Of a stretch of 48,727 bases of DNA, positions 1 to 10,035 are shown one piece after another; positions within the stretch are counted from its first letter, which is position 1; the number at the start of each line of letters is the position of its first letter. Source of the DNA: an uncultured Gammaproteobacteria bacterium (lineage in GTDB: Bacteria > Pseudomonadota > Gammaproteobacteria > Pseudomonadales > Pseudohongiellaceae); contig CAJXUA010000023.1 of the NCBI GenBank assembly GCA_913060695.1, positions 1 to 48,727 on the forward strand. The letters are read 5' to 3'. A program made the translations under genes and the position numbers. The notes beneath the pieces were generated by a model. That model was not told the DNA's origin, made no database searches, and was given only the letters and a program-made list of their open reading frames with translations.

Positions 1-137
1 TCGGCGAGGAAGGTGGTTTCTTAATAAGCGAATTCTGGTCTCCTGTAGCTCAGGGCGGTGCATTGGCCGGACACCCTGCTCTCGGTGCCGCTTATCGTGA
101 TCGCAGCATCCCGCTTAACAAGGCAGGCTGGAGTGCT
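1..137 (+). repeat. Left-edge copy of an 855-codon internal repeat
   Basis: Bases 1-137 match 2566-2702 with seven mismatches, and the first 55 bases are identical. The offset of 2565 bp is exactly 855 codons, so the large LRR+PPC unit of the first gene is itself tandemly repeated. The contig begins inside the identical stretch, which suggests an assembly break at the repeat. Confidence 0.9.
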
Positions 138-3100
138 AATTTGGTCACAGAGAGTGCCTCGCAACGAGATATTCTGGTCGATCTTTATAACTCTACCGGT
201 GGTGATAACTGGACTGACAATACCAACTGGCTGGGTGCTGAGGGCACAGAGTGCAGTTGGTATGGGGTGCAGTGTGATGGTGACGAAAATGTCACGCAGC
301 TAAGTCTTGAACGGAACAATCTGGTGGGCAGTATTCCCGCAGAGATCGGTGACCTAAGTACACTGCAGCTATTGTTGATGGGTGGCAACCAACTCAGTGG
401 CACCATTCCAAGTAGCATTGCTCAGTTAGATAACCTGACCAATCTTCAACTATGGAATAATCAGTACAATGGCGCCTTACCCTCATTTATTAGTGAGATG
501 ACGCAGCTTCAATACCTAGGTCTAGGCGGTAATCAATTTAGCGGCACTATTCCAGCTTCCTACGGCAATCTTGTAAACATGCGGGATCTGCAACTTTCTT
601 ACACGCAGTTGAGTGGCAGTATTCCCGAGGAACTCGCAAACCTAGTCAATGCCACTACTATCAACTTAAGCAACAACCAACTAAGTGGACCAGTTCCAGA
701 TTCAGTGCTGTCTTTAGGCGTAGTGAACCTCTGGGCTAATCCCAATCTTACTGGTATCGAGTTCGGCAATCCGGTTGCCTGCGAAAACCAGGCGGCATTA
801 GCGCTGGGGGCACAAATAGAAGGCGCATTGACCCCATTCGAAGATTGCTACATAGAAGAAGAGCGCATTATGGCGGACTTCTTCCGTCTAGATCTGAGTG
901 GTGAGTCTGGTACTACCTTATTCAAGATTGAGGCTTACTCCGATTTCTACTACCCCCATGTGGGAGTGTTGGATGCGAGCGGTGTCGAAGGTCAGGACAT
1001 CGTGGATACACAGATTCAGCAGAATGGGCTGTCTTTTGAGGTTGCACTGGTACCAGGTGAGTATGTGCTGTACATCCATGGCGGCAGCTACCAACCTCGA
1101 AACGTAGCCGCTACAGGTGCTTACACTCTAAGTACTACAGTAATTGGGCAGGCACAGGTTGACTGTGTTGCTCCTACTTGGGTTAACAAGGGTGTAGAGC
1201 TTGATGCCGCGCTGAGCAGCGATGATTGCCTAGATACCTATAACGATCCGGACAGGCTCTACGACAGCTACAATATTTGGCTGGAGGAAGGAGAGAGCCT
1301 AATTACAACGCTGACGGCAGACTTTGAGTCGCAGGTCTTACATTTTGCTGGCAACGATTTTATTTCCTCCACCCCGAGCACTGCAGCTGGACAACAACAA
1401 GTGCTTACATACTCCGCACCGTATTCTGGATGGCACCGTTATGCGGTCTACGCGAGCAACAATACTCCATTAGCTGAAGGCGACTATACAATCGCGTTTT
1501 TCGAGCCGCCAGTATTTGGTAGTGCACAAGCCTGTACCGAGGGTCTTCCCACGCTTGCCTTGGGAGGCAGCACCAGCGCTGCAGCGCTTGATCGGAACAC
1601 TGACTGCTACATAGCGGGAAGAATGTCTGACCGTTACGCTCTGAGCTTAGACAGTGACACATTGTTTAGAGCCACTATGGATGCAGATGGCTTTACACCT
1701 CTCCTGTCAATATACAACGCTGGCGCTGCAGAGCCGATTACCCTAAACGGCAATAGCCAATCCAACTTCACTGCTGAGTTCTATCTAGCAGCAGGTGAGT
1801 ATTGGTTGGCCGCAAGTAGTGGCGCTAGCAATGGATTGGCTCCAATTGAAGGTAGCTACGAGCTGTCATTAACTGCTGCGTTGCCAATCAGTCAGTTACA
1901 AGATTCTTGTATGGTAACAACGACTGTTTTCGCCGGTGCCTCGCTAGCTGGGGAAGTTAACACTAACGATTGCCGAAACAGTTTTGTTGCCGATGTAGAG
2001 GCCAGACCATACTTTGATGGTTACGAGTTTACGGTGGGCGCAGGTGAGCTTGTGTACCCTGCACTAACGGTCGATTTCCCTGTCAAGCTTGCTCACTGGT
2101 TCAACGGAGCGTTCCAGCAACAATATTTGCTGGGTGCCGGAGAAGATGTTCGAATCTCTATCAACACAGCGGGTACGCACGAACTCTATGTGCTCGGTCA
2201 GAGTGTTAATGATCTGGGTAGCTATCAGCTAGACCTGTTCCAGAGCCAGCCGGATCTCGAGACTATACCAATAGCGTTCTCCTTCGCGTTCACCGATTTC
2301 CGCAATGTTGTTGACGGTGTAGTGCAAACTGGTCCGTCAGATCACGTGCTGACCGGCGTCGTCGATGCGGTGATGGCTGATGATGATGTGTTTGAAGTAA
2401 TCAGTCTTCGCCAGGCTGCACTTGATGGCAATGCGTATTTGCTTGGCGATGAACCTGGCATCGTTGCGTTGCGAGCGAATCAGCCAGCCTTACTGAGTCT
2501 TTCAGGAAATCTGCTAGATGTCCTGGTATGCCCAGCTGGCTTTGGCGCCACAAACGATTGTCCGTTCGGCGAGGAAGGTGGTTTCTTAATAAGCGAATTC
2601 TGGTCTCCTGTAGCTCAGGGTGGTGCATTGGCAGGGCACCCGGCTCTCGGTGTCGCTTATCGTGATCGCAGCATTCCGCTTAACAAGGCAGGTTGGAGTG
2701 CTTACATCGTCGTTGACAGTGAAGCGCAGCGTGAAAATCTGATCAGTCTGTATAACGCCACCGGTGGTGCCAACTGGACCAATAACACAGGCTGGCTAGG
2801 CGCAGAGGGTACTGAATGTAGTTGGTTCGGTGTGAGTTGTGAAAACGGGAATGTTGTAAGCATTAACCTGTCTAGTAATGGACTGGTGGGCACTATACCG
2901 TCATCTCTCTCTCAATTTAGTGAGCTCAGAAACTTACTACTAAATAACAACCAGTTGAGTGGAAGTATTCCAGTTGAGCTTGCTCAGCTAAGCAAACTTA
3001 GCTATCTGAGTCTGGCTACTAACCAGCTTACTAGCGCTATTCCTGAGCAGTTAAGTCAGCTTGCTAATCTAACTAGGCTCTTCCTTCAGCAGAATCTGTT

Positions 3101-4391
3101 AACTGGGGCTATACCTTCAGAGCTAGGTCAGCTGAACAATCTTACACACTTGTATTTGCATCAGAATGAACTCAGCGGTGCCATACCTACATCGCTAGGT
3201 CAGTTGAGCAATCTGATTCAGCTATTCGTGCACGAGAATCAGTTGACGGGCTCTATCCCGTCGTCACTAGGACAGCTGAACAAGATGACGCACCTGGTTC
3301 TGTCCTTCAACTCGCTAAGTGGAGAAATTCCAACTGAGTTAGGTCAACTGACTAGCCTTCAGAAACTGTTCGCTCGGGGTAACCAATTTACTGGGGCAAT
3401 CCCTGCCGAGTTCGCGCAGTTGAGTAATCTGACAGAACTATACCTAGCCGATAATCAGCTAAGTGGTTCGATACCTGCGGTGCTTACACAGCTAAACAAG
3501 CTGACCATACTGGATCTTGAGAACAATAATCTGACAGGTGCATTACCAGCGTTTGCTGCTTCGGTTGCAGTCAATGTTGATGGCAATTCATTGGATGTAC
3601 CACCAACGCAGCAGGTCTACCTGAACGGCTTAGGCAAGGTATTTAAAGGCGTGTTGAATAATCTGCCTATTTTCTACGACGTCACCGACGGGAATTCGGC
3701 CCTTACAGGGCTTGGATTCCACATCTATTTTGACTCCACACAAGTAGACAGTATTGCCTTTGCCAATGTGCTGAATACCTCTTTGCTCACCTCAGACGAC
3801 TCGGGTACTGAAGACAGCAACGACTCGGATAACGACCCGAGTACCGACCGTTTTATCACTATCGGCTGGACGGATATCTCGGGTAATTGGCCGGGAAGCT
3901 TGCCGGTAAAATTGTTCGATTTGCGTGTACAACTTGATGACGCAATGAGTGCGAGTGATCAACTTATTCTGAACTTTGTAGGCTCCGCGAATACCACTGG
4001 GTATGAGTTGGAGTTGCCTCAACTAAGTTTAGCAGTCAGCACCGAAACACTGGATGTCGATGGCAACGGCAAGGCGGAAGCCCTGACGGATGGTTTGCTC
4101 ATTATACGCAGGCTGTTTGGTTTCAGTGGTGCTGTGTTGATTGATAGGGCGATTGCTAACGACGCAGTATTGACCACGGCGGAAGCGATAGTGGCGCGCG
4201 TGCAGCAGATGGACTCAATACTCGATGTCGATGGTGATGGAAAGGTAGAAGCCTTGACCGATGGGCTGCTGATTATTCGCTATCTGTTCGGGTTCCGCGG
4301 CAACGTGTTGGTGGCCAATGCCATCGGCAGTGGGGCTACAAGGACTACGGCATCTCAGATCGAAGAGTATCTTGCGGCACTTGTGCCCTAA
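1..4391 (+). CDS. Giant secreted LRR protein with PPC-like, cohesin-like and dockerin-like modules (5' partial)
   Basis: The frame is open at the first base, so the start lies outside the window; about 1462 codons are visible. In order it has the tail of a beta module, an LRR cap with the GGDNW...CSWYGVQC pattern and plant-type LRRs (xLxGxIP, ~150-760), four Cys-bounded pre-peptidase C-terminal-like modules (~776-2250), a beta module (~2250-2710), a second LRR cap plus about ten LRRs (~2715-3600), a cohesin-like domain (~3610-4040) and two dockerin/EF-hand-like repeats starting LDVDGNGK and LDVDGDGK (~4050-4390). It is probably a calcium-dependent extracellular adhesion or matrix protein; no enzymatic motif is seen. 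It is followed after 42 bp by the small cohesin-like gene and heads the visible cluster. The domain calls for LRR and EF-hand loops are firm. The PPC-like and cohesin-like labels are by pattern only. Confidence 0.85.
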   Translation, partial: GEEGGFLISEFWSPVAQGGALAGHPALGAAYRDRSIPLNKAGWSANLVTESASQRDILVDLYNSTGGDNWTDNTNWLGAEGTECSWYGVQCDGDENVTQLSLERNNLVGSIPAEIGDLSTLQLLLMGGNQLSGTIPSSIAQLDNLTNLQLWNNQYNGALPSFISEMTQLQYLGLGGNQFSGTIPASYGNLVNMRDLQLSYTQLSGSIPEELANLVNATTINLSNNQLSGPVPDSVLSLGVVNLWANPNLTGIEFGNPVACENQAALALGAQIEGALTPFEDCYIEEERIMADFFRLDLSGESGTTLFKIEAYSDFYYPHVGVLDASGVEGQDIVDTQIQQNGLSFEVALVPGEYVLYIHGGSYQPRNVAATGAYTLSTTVIGQAQVDCVAPTWVNKGVELDAALSSDDCLDTYNDPDRLYDSYNIWLEEGESLITTLTADFESQVLHFAGNDFISSTPSTAAGQQQVLTYSAPYSGWHRYAVYASNNTPLAEGDYTIAFFEPPVFGSAQACTEGLPTLALGGSTSAAALDRNTDCYIAGRMSDRYALSLDSDTLFRATMDADGFTPLLSIYNAGAAEPITLNGNSQSNFTAEFYLAAGEYWLAASSGASNGLAPIEGSYELSLTAALPISQLQDSCMVTTTVFAGASLAGEVNTNDCRNSFVADVEARPYFDGYEFTVGAGELVYPALTVDFPVKLAHWFNGAFQQQYLLGAGEDVRISINTAGTHELYVLGQSVNDLGSYQLDLFQSQPDLETIPIAFSFAFTDFRNVVDGVVQTGPSDHVLTGVVDAVMADDDVFEVISLRQAALDGNAYLLGDEPGIVALRANQPALLSLSGNLLDVLVCPAGFGATNDCPFGEEGGFLISEFWSPVAQGGALAGHPALGVAYRDRSIPLNKAGWSAYIVVDSEAQRENLISLYNATGGANWTNNTGWLGAEGTECSWFGVSCENGNVVSINLSSNGLVGTIPSSLSQFSELRNLLLNNNQLSGSIPVELAQLSKLSYLSLATNQLTSAIPEQLSQLANLTRLFLQQNLLTGAIPSELGQLNNLTHLYLHQNELSGAIPTSLGQLSNLIQLFVHENQLTGSIPSSLGQLNKMTHLVLSFNSLSGEIPTELGQLTSLQKLFARGNQFTGAIPAEFAQLSNLTELYLADNQLSGSIPAVLTQLNKLTILDLENNNLTGALPAFAASVAVNVDGNSLDVPPTQQVYLNGLGKVFKGVLNNLPIFYDVTDGNSALTGLGFHIYFDSTQVDSIAFANVLNTSLLTSDDSGTEDSNDSDNDPSTDRFITIGWTDISGNWPGSLPVKLFDLRVQLDDAMSASDQLILNFVGSANTTGYELELPQLSLAVSTETLDVDGNGKAEALTDGLLIIRRLFGFSGAVLIDRAIANDAVLTTAEAIVARVQQMDSILDVDGDGKVEALTDGLLIIRYLFGFRGNVLVANAIGSGATRTTASQIEEYLAALVP
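2566..2702 (+). repeat. Second copy of the 855-codon unit junction
   Basis: This is the internal copy of the sequence at bases 1-137. It encodes the EEGGFLISEFWSPVAQGG segment that joins the beta module to the next LRR cap. Most differences from the edge copy are third-codon-position changes, which indicates selection on the protein after duplication. Confidence 0.9.
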
Positions 4392-4433
4392 TTAAAATAT
4401 TAATGCACTGTTTCAATAGGGAAGGGCTTTTTA

Positions 4434-4925
4434 ATGATTAAACACAGAGAAATAAAGTTCACCGGTGTTTTTTTGACGTTAGGCATGCTGCTCTCTGGCT
4501 TTGTGATTGCACAAGAACAGAAGATTTCGTTGCTGGAGGAAAGTACTCCGAAAGGTGAGCGGGAAGCCATAGTTTACTATCAGGTCAGTGACGATGAGTT
4601 GACTACTGGCATTGGGTTTCGCGTGCATTTCTCCAGCGGCAAAGTGAATGTACTCGAGGTGGAAAGTTATCTCGAACTCTCCAATGTTGGCATCGACATC
4701 ATGGCAGACACGCAAGATCTAGATCAGGATCCGAATACGGACTTCTACATTAATGCAGCCTGGGTTGATCTAAACGGTGAATGGCCCTTGGCTACAACTA
4801 TGCCTGTAAAGCTTTACAGTTTTACTTTTGACGCATTAACTGTGCCAGCGTCTGAGTTGTTCACAATAAGTCAGTCTTCGACGCCAGTCGGATTCGATTT
4901 CGTCTCCGCTATAACCAACAAGTAA
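4434..4925 (+). CDS. Small secreted single cohesin-like domain protein
   Basis: This 163-aa protein has an N-terminal signal peptide (basic start, hydrophobic core, likely cleavage after VIA near residue 26). The rest is essentially one copy of the beta-rich domain found at the C-terminal part of both LRR giants and at the N-terminus of the next two proteins. Shared marks are YYQVSDDELTTGIGFRVHF, an acidic calcium-loop-like DQDPNTDFY, AWVDLNGEWP, and a final strand ending near GFDF. The start at 4434 is supported by a GGAAGGG ribosome site just upstream. It lies 42 bp after the first LRR gene and 13 bp before the cadherin-like gene, so co-transcription is likely. It could be a soluble binding partner or linker of the giants. 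No named family was recognised. Confidence 0.85.
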   Translation: MIKHREIKFTGVFLTLGMLLSGFVIAQEQKISLLEESTPKGEREAIVYYQVSDDELTTGIGFRVHFSSGKVNVLEVESYLELSNVGIDIMADTQDLDQDPNTDFYINAAWVDLNGEWPLATTMPVKLYSFTFDALTVPASELFTISQSSTPVGFDFVSAITNK

Positions 4926-4938
4926 AAGAGAGGCCATA

Positions 4939-7900
4939 ATGAAAAAAGCAAAATTGGGATTAGCGGTTGCGGCAGCACTATTTGCACAGAACGCATTAGC
5001 ACAATCAGCAGAACAACAAGTCAGAGTTTCGGTTGAGAAAGTTGAAGGGAATAATTACCAGGCGAAGATTTATTATCAATCTTCAGACGGCAGCGGAACT
5101 ACTGGGCTCGGGCTTCGTTTTCATTACCCGTCTTCGTTGGTGACAATGGCAGCTCCCACTTTAGCTTTGTCAGAGGCGAATTTAGGAGTTGCAGACGCGC
5201 CGGATTCAGATGTTGGCAATGATTATGACAGTAATCCGTTGACCGACAAATTTTACACTGCGGCTTGGGCTGTATTTTCAGGCGCAAATTGGCCGACGCA
5301 AAGGGATCTAGAAACTCTGCTACTCACATTCGATTTTGAGTTGAAGGATGGCGTAAACCCTGCCCAAATTCCTTTCAATTTCACCGCGTCTTCCGTGTCA
5401 ACGGGTTACACATTTGCACCCACTAATTATTTGCAACGCCTGCCAGATATCAATGTGGCTCCTGCAGGCGCGGATAAGGTAGTTAGCCTTAATGAAGAGC
5501 AAGCTTATACCCTAAGTCAAACGGACTTTGGCTTCACTGATGAGGACAGCAACACTTTCATTGCCGTTAAAATCAGCAGTTTGCCAAGCGCAGGCAGCCT
5601 ACAGCTTAATGGTGCAGATGTAGAGGTAGGCCAGCTTGTAGAGATTGCAAATCTCTCTAGCCTGGTTTTTACCCCTGCTGCCAACGCCAGTGGCAATGCC
5701 TACAGCGCCTTTACTTTCCAGGTGAAGGACAATGGTGCAGACCCCACAACGGGGAAGAGCGGCAGTATCGATCTCGATCCCGTGCCCAATTCGATCACTT
5801 TCAACGTGGCCGCGGTCAATGACGCTCCCTCTGGAAGCAATAACACAGTTCAGCTCAACGAGGATGGTGACTATACCTTCGCCGCAGCCGACTTTGGTTT
5901 TAGCGATACTAATGATACGCCGGCGAATAATTTTTCGTCCCTCACCCTTACTAGCCTTCCATCTGTAGGGGCACTGACTTTGAATGGCGCTGGCGTGTCA
6001 ATTGGGCAGCAAGTTCCCGTGGCGCAGATATCAACTCTTGTATATACACCTTCAGCAAATCTCAATGGAGCGGCGGCGGCTAGTTTTACTTTCCAAGTTG
6101 GCGATGATGGCGGGACCGACAGTGGTGGTATTGCCGTCGATGCAACGCCGAAAACCATGACGCTGTCAGTGAACTCTATTAATGATGCTCCAGTAGGTGC
6201 AGATAAAGGTATATCAATTCTCGAGGGCAATACTCGTAGTTTTGCGATCGCGGACTTTGGCCTTACGGATCCTAACGATGCTACGCCTAACGCGTTGCTC
6301 AACGTCATTGTTCAATCAATACCCGCGCAAGGCTCTCTGAAATTCAATAACGTTGATGTTGCTATTAACGACATCATTCCTGCTGCTAGTTTGAACAATT
6401 TGGTCTATACGCCGCCAGTAGGCGTAACGGGCGCAGCCATTGCAAATTTCAGCTTCAAGGTGCAGGACAACGGTGGTACTAGTAATAACGGCGCTGATAC
6501 TGCAGTTGCCAGCAATACAATTTCGTTGAGCGTGACCGATATCAATAGCGCCCCAAGCGGTGCAAGCAACACAGTTAGTTTGAATGAGAACGCTTTCTAC
6601 GATTTTGCTGCCAATGACTTCGGTTTCACCGACAGCGCAGATACCCCAGCCAATGCGTTATCGGCAGTAAGAATTTCTAGCCTGCCGAGTTCAGGAGCGT
6701 TGACGCTGAACGGCGGTACTGTGAGCGTGGGGCAAGAAGTAGGAGTAAGCCAGATTTCAAATCTGCGTTTTACTCCGGCAGCCCACGGCAACGGCGCCAC
6801 TTATGCTAGCTTTAGCTTCCAGGTTAAGGACGATGGTGGTACGCAAGAAGGCGGTGTTGATCTCGACCCAACACCTCGCACTATCACGCTGAATGTCGCG
6901 TCAATTAACAGTGCGCCAGCAGGCGCCAACAACTCTGTAAGCGTGTTGGAAGATGAGGCGCATACTTTCTCCTCAGCAGACTTCGGTTTCTCGGATTCGA
7001 ATGACACGCCAGCCAATACCTTGTCCGCTGTGATCATCGATTCGCTGCCAGGGGCGGGCACGTTGAAGTTAAATGGTAATGCCGTGACGGTAGGTCAATC
7101 GGTACCCGCAGCTTCGCTCGGCCAACTAATCTATGCCCCTGCTGCAAATAAGTTTGGGGATGCCTATGCCAGCTTTACCTTCCGTGTACAGGACAATGGA
7201 GGCCTTGCTAATGGTGGTCTGGATACCGATGCTAGCGCCCGGACAATTACCGTCAATGTTAGCGCAGTTAATGACTGGCCAGCGGGTAGCGATAAACTGC
7301 TAACCGTGAATGAGAATGCCAGCCTGAATCTACAAGTAGATGACTTCGGGTTCAAGGATGTTGTAGACGGCGCAAACGCGGGTCAATTGAAGGCGGTGCA
7401 GATCGTCAGCTTACCCGATGTCGGTTCACTAACACTTGATGGAAATGCAGTTGTCGAGGATGATTTCATTCAAGTAGCGGATTTGCCAGAACTAGCATTT
7501 ACCCCTGTCGCTCATGAAAATGGCGAAGACTATGCGCAACTCGTATTCCGAGTTCAGGACGATGGAGGGACCGCACAGGGAGGCGTCGACCTTCAGGTAA
7601 CGACATCTACCCTTACCTTTGATGTGCGCGCAGTTAATAGTGCGCCAGTGGGTGTAAGTAACGAAACCACTATTCTCGAAGGGGCCAGTTATACCTTCAG
7701 TGCTGCCGATTTTGGCTTTAGCGATACGCTCGACAAACCGCAAAACACGCTTCTAGCGGTTAAAATTGCTAGTCTGCCCCCTAAAGGCGAGTTGCTACTC
7801 GATGACACTGCAGTGGTAGCGGAGCAGTCGATTCCAACGGCGAGTTTGGCGCAACTTGTATTCAAACCTGCCGCACACGGCAATGGCGATGACTACGCCA

Positions 7901-10035
7901 ATTTCACTTTCCAAGTTCAGGATAATGGCGGGACCGAGTTTGGTGGAAAAGATCTAGACCAAGTAGCCAGGACCTTCAATTTTGATGTTACGGCTGTAAA
8001 CAGTGCACCTGCTGGTAGCAATTTGAGTGTAAACATCGCTCCGAACGGCAGTTATACATTCAGTCAAAGTAGCTTCGGTTTTAGTGATGTTAACGATGCG
8101 CCGGCACCGAACAATTTCCTATCGGTCACTCTAGATACAGTGCCCGGTAACGAGCAAGGCGAGTTATTACTCAACGACGCTCCAGTAACTGCAGGTAGCA
8201 TTATCCCTGTGGCTGACTTAGTGAACCTCGTGTACACGCCACCAGAAGGTGAGACCGCTAACAATTTCGCTAGCATCACCTTCCGTGTGAAAGACAATGG
8301 TGGTGTCGAAAACGAAGGCAAAGATACTGACATCACTGCCCGCACAATCAGCTTCAATGTTGGCTTTATTCCACCCGATGAAACTCCTCCTTCAAGCACT
8401 CCTCCTGCAGTGACGGATCAAGTGAATGATTTGAATGGAGACATCGATGCTATAGAAGCAATCGAGATTGTGGAAGGTCAGGCCCCTAGTGACGAGGTAG
8501 TGAATCAAGTTGGCAATGCACTGGATAAGACTAATGCCTTGGCACAACAGGTCACTGAGACATTGCCAGAAGGCGAAGCCGGTGTAGGTGTGGCTTTAAC
8601 GGCTCTCGATTCGATGTCTAGAACTCTAAGCGCTTCAGCGAAGGTGTCTTCAGGTGGAGGCGCAGTGTCCAATACAGCGGCCACGAACTCGATCAATAGT
8701 GTAGCCACTGTTCTCAATGCCCTGTCGACTCGTACAGAGAGCATTACGCCGCAGCAGCGCGCCACCGTTCAGGCATTAGCATCGACTACTGTTAGCAATT
8801 CCAGCAACCTGATTCGGGCTGGTGCCACTAACGATGAGCTAGTCTCCATGGTTGCTGCCACGAGTGCTGTGATTAACGCCGCTTCTGCGGCTGGCGGTGA
8901 GCTCAGTACAGAGCTGGTTGCTCAGGCTGAGGCCTTGGTAACTAAAGCCGTGAAAACGGGTATGTCTTCGTTCGCGCCGGGTGTCGATGTCGAGGATCCC
9001 GTGCAACTAGGCAACCTGCTGAGAACCAATCCCGATGCGTTGCAGTTTGCAATCGATGCTTCTGTTGCGGTGAAATCTCGCATCAAGCCCGATGCCGCTG
9101 CGGTAGATCAAGAGTTGGCAAGCCGCGGTATTGAAGGAGCTGCAAGTGCTAACCTGACAAGTGTCTTAAACGCTGTGTCAAATCCCGATGGCATCTCCGT
9201 AGGCGGTTCTAGCGCGAGCGAGGTGCTCCTTTCGGCCCTCGTGCAATTCCTAACGGGTGGCACACAAGCGCTGACTACAGAAGGAGGCCTACAGACTCTT
9301 GCCCTGAGTACGGGCGGTATAGACCTAGCAATCGATTCGTTGACCGGTACCGTTATCATCACCGCTCCGGGCGAGAAGTACTCCGCGGCGATTGCGAACA
9401 CAAAAATTGTGTCTGCAAGTGTCCCCGAGGGCTTATCGTTCATGCGTGATGGAAGAGCGCTGATAGTAGCGAACGGCGTCGCCATGGAGTTGGCACCAAT
9501 CGCGCTGGACTTGATTGGCTTCACCAACGCAGTCGAGAAGGCCGGTTTCAACATGACTCTGCGTGACGGTGGTCTAGTCGACATTACAATAAGTGCGAAC
9601 GAGCGCTTTGTGGGTGTGTTTGCCTACGACAACATCAGCAATAGCACTGGAAGCTGTGGCGCGACCACGATAGTGGAGCCAACTGGCGCCTTGAATGCAC
9701 CGTCATACGCATTTGGATTGAACTGTGCCAATGGCGTACAACAACGCATAGTGCCGTTTGTCCATGATGCCGTGTTCTACCGATCTGTTGCTGCCTTCGG
9801 TCATACTATGACCACTGATCGCAACACCGGCATAGTGACGATCTCGGCTACAGGCAAATACAAGCCCAGCTTCTTTGTTAATAAATTGACAGAAAGTGAG
9901 CAAGCCTTCCTAGCTGAAAATAAGGACGCTCGTGGCTCTGCCTTCGGGGAGATGGACTTGAATGGTGATGGGCTTGCAGACATCGTCTTCTACACTGCTG
10001 CTGGAGCGCAAGTGCTGTACAAGGTCGCGCAGTGA
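4939..10035 (+). CDS. Large secreted protein: cohesin-like domain, eight cadherin-like repeats, novel C-terminal domain
   Basis: This 1698-aa protein has a clear signal peptide (cleavage after ALA near residue 21). Residues ~25-165 are the cohesin-like domain shared across the cluster. Residues ~170-1145 are eight ~115-aa cadherin/VCBS-like repeats, each opening NxAPxG and containing DFGFxD, LPxxGxLxLNG, FTPAAN and SFTFQVxDxGG. Residues ~1145-1330 are an Ala/Ser/Thr-rich, probably helical linker. Residues ~1335-1698 are a C-terminal domain also present in the next gene, ending in an EF-hand/FG-GAP-like DLNGDGLADI. An AGAGAGG-like ribosome site (AGAGAGG) precedes the ATG. The next gene overlaps its stop by 4 bp. 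It is most likely an adhesin or extracellular matrix component; no catalytic motif was seen. No RTX-type or autotransporter secretion signal is obvious, so surface anchoring is unknown. Confidence 0.88.
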   Translation: MKKAKLGLAVAAALFAQNALAQSAEQQVRVSVEKVEGNNYQAKIYYQSSDGSGTTGLGLRFHYPSSLVTMAAPTLALSEANLGVADAPDSDVGNDYDSNPLTDKFYTAAWAVFSGANWPTQRDLETLLLTFDFELKDGVNPAQIPFNFTASSVSTGYTFAPTNYLQRLPDINVAPAGADKVVSLNEEQAYTLSQTDFGFTDEDSNTFIAVKISSLPSAGSLQLNGADVEVGQLVEIANLSSLVFTPAANASGNAYSAFTFQVKDNGADPTTGKSGSIDLDPVPNSITFNVAAVNDAPSGSNNTVQLNEDGDYTFAAADFGFSDTNDTPANNFSSLTLTSLPSVGALTLNGAGVSIGQQVPVAQISTLVYTPSANLNGAAAASFTFQVGDDGGTDSGGIAVDATPKTMTLSVNSINDAPVGADKGISILEGNTRSFAIADFGLTDPNDATPNALLNVIVQSIPAQGSLKFNNVDVAINDIIPAASLNNLVYTPPVGVTGAAIANFSFKVQDNGGTSNNGADTAVASNTISLSVTDINSAPSGASNTVSLNENAFYDFAANDFGFTDSADTPANALSAVRISSLPSSGALTLNGGTVSVGQEVGVSQISNLRFTPAAHGNGATYASFSFQVKDDGGTQEGGVDLDPTPRTITLNVASINSAPAGANNSVSVLEDEAHTFSSADFGFSDSNDTPANTLSAVIIDSLPGAGTLKLNGNAVTVGQSVPAASLGQLIYAPAANKFGDAYASFTFRVQDNGGLANGGLDTDASARTITVNVSAVNDWPAGSDKLLTVNENASLNLQVDDFGFKDVVDGANAGQLKAVQIVSLPDVGSLTLDGNAVVEDDFIQVADLPELAFTPVAHENGEDYAQLVFRVQDDGGTAQGGVDLQVTTSTLTFDVRAVNSAPVGVSNETTILEGASYTFSAADFGFSDTLDKPQNTLLAVKIASLPPKGELLLDDTAVVAEQSIPTASLAQLVFKPAAHGNGDDYANFTFQVQDNGGTEFGGKDLDQVARTFNFDVTAVNSAPAGSNLSVNIAPNGSYTFSQSSFGFSDVNDAPAPNNFLSVTLDTVPGNEQGELLLNDAPVTAGSIIPVADLVNLVYTPPEGETANNFASITFRVKDNGGVENEGKDTDITARTISFNVGFIPPDETPPSSTPPAVTDQVNDLNGDIDAIEAIEIVEGQAPSDEVVNQVGNALDKTNALAQQVTETLPEGEAGVGVALTALDSMSRTLSASAKVSSGGGAVSNTAATNSINSVATVLNALSTRTESITPQQRATVQALASTTVSNSSNLIRAGATNDELVSMVAATSAVINAASAAGGELSTELVAQAEALVTKAVKTGMSSFAPGVDVEDPVQLGNLLRTNPDALQFAIDASVAVKSRIKPDAAAVDQELASRGIEGAASANLTSVLNAVSNPDGISVGGSSASEVLLSALVQFLTGGTQALTTEGGLQTLALSTGGIDLAIDSLTGTVIITAPGEKYSAAIANTKIVSASVPEGLSFMRDGRALIVANGVAMELAPIALDLIGFTNAVEKAGFNMTLRDGGLVDITISANERFVGVFAYDNISNSTGSCGATTIVEPTGALNAPSYAFGLNCANGVQQRIVPFVHDAVFYRSVAAFGHTMTTDRNTGIVTISATGKYKPSFFVNKLTESEQAFLAENKDARGSAFGEMDLNGDGLADIVFYTAAGAQVLYKVAQ
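5450..8365 (+). repeat. Eight tandem cadherin-like protein repeats
   Basis: Eight coding repeats of about 340-380 bp begin near 5450 with the NVAPAGADK unit and end before the proline-rich linker near 8365. All eight have an ND/NS-x-P opening and most a GG-containing tail. They are diverged at the DNA level, so they are old protein repeats and not recent slippage products. Confidence 0.85.

Noticed and set aside
4045-4390. A true cellulosome (type I cohesin/dockerin)
   Set aside because: No carbohydrate-active enzymes, scaffoldin or carbohydrate-binding module in the cluster, and the cohesin-like domain lacks recognisable canonical motifs; only an analogy is retained.
5871-8399. Long minus-strand open frames opposite the cadherin-like repeats
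   Set aside because: They repeat at the period of the coding repeats and give low-complexity products without ribosome sites; they are shadows of the plus-strand gene.
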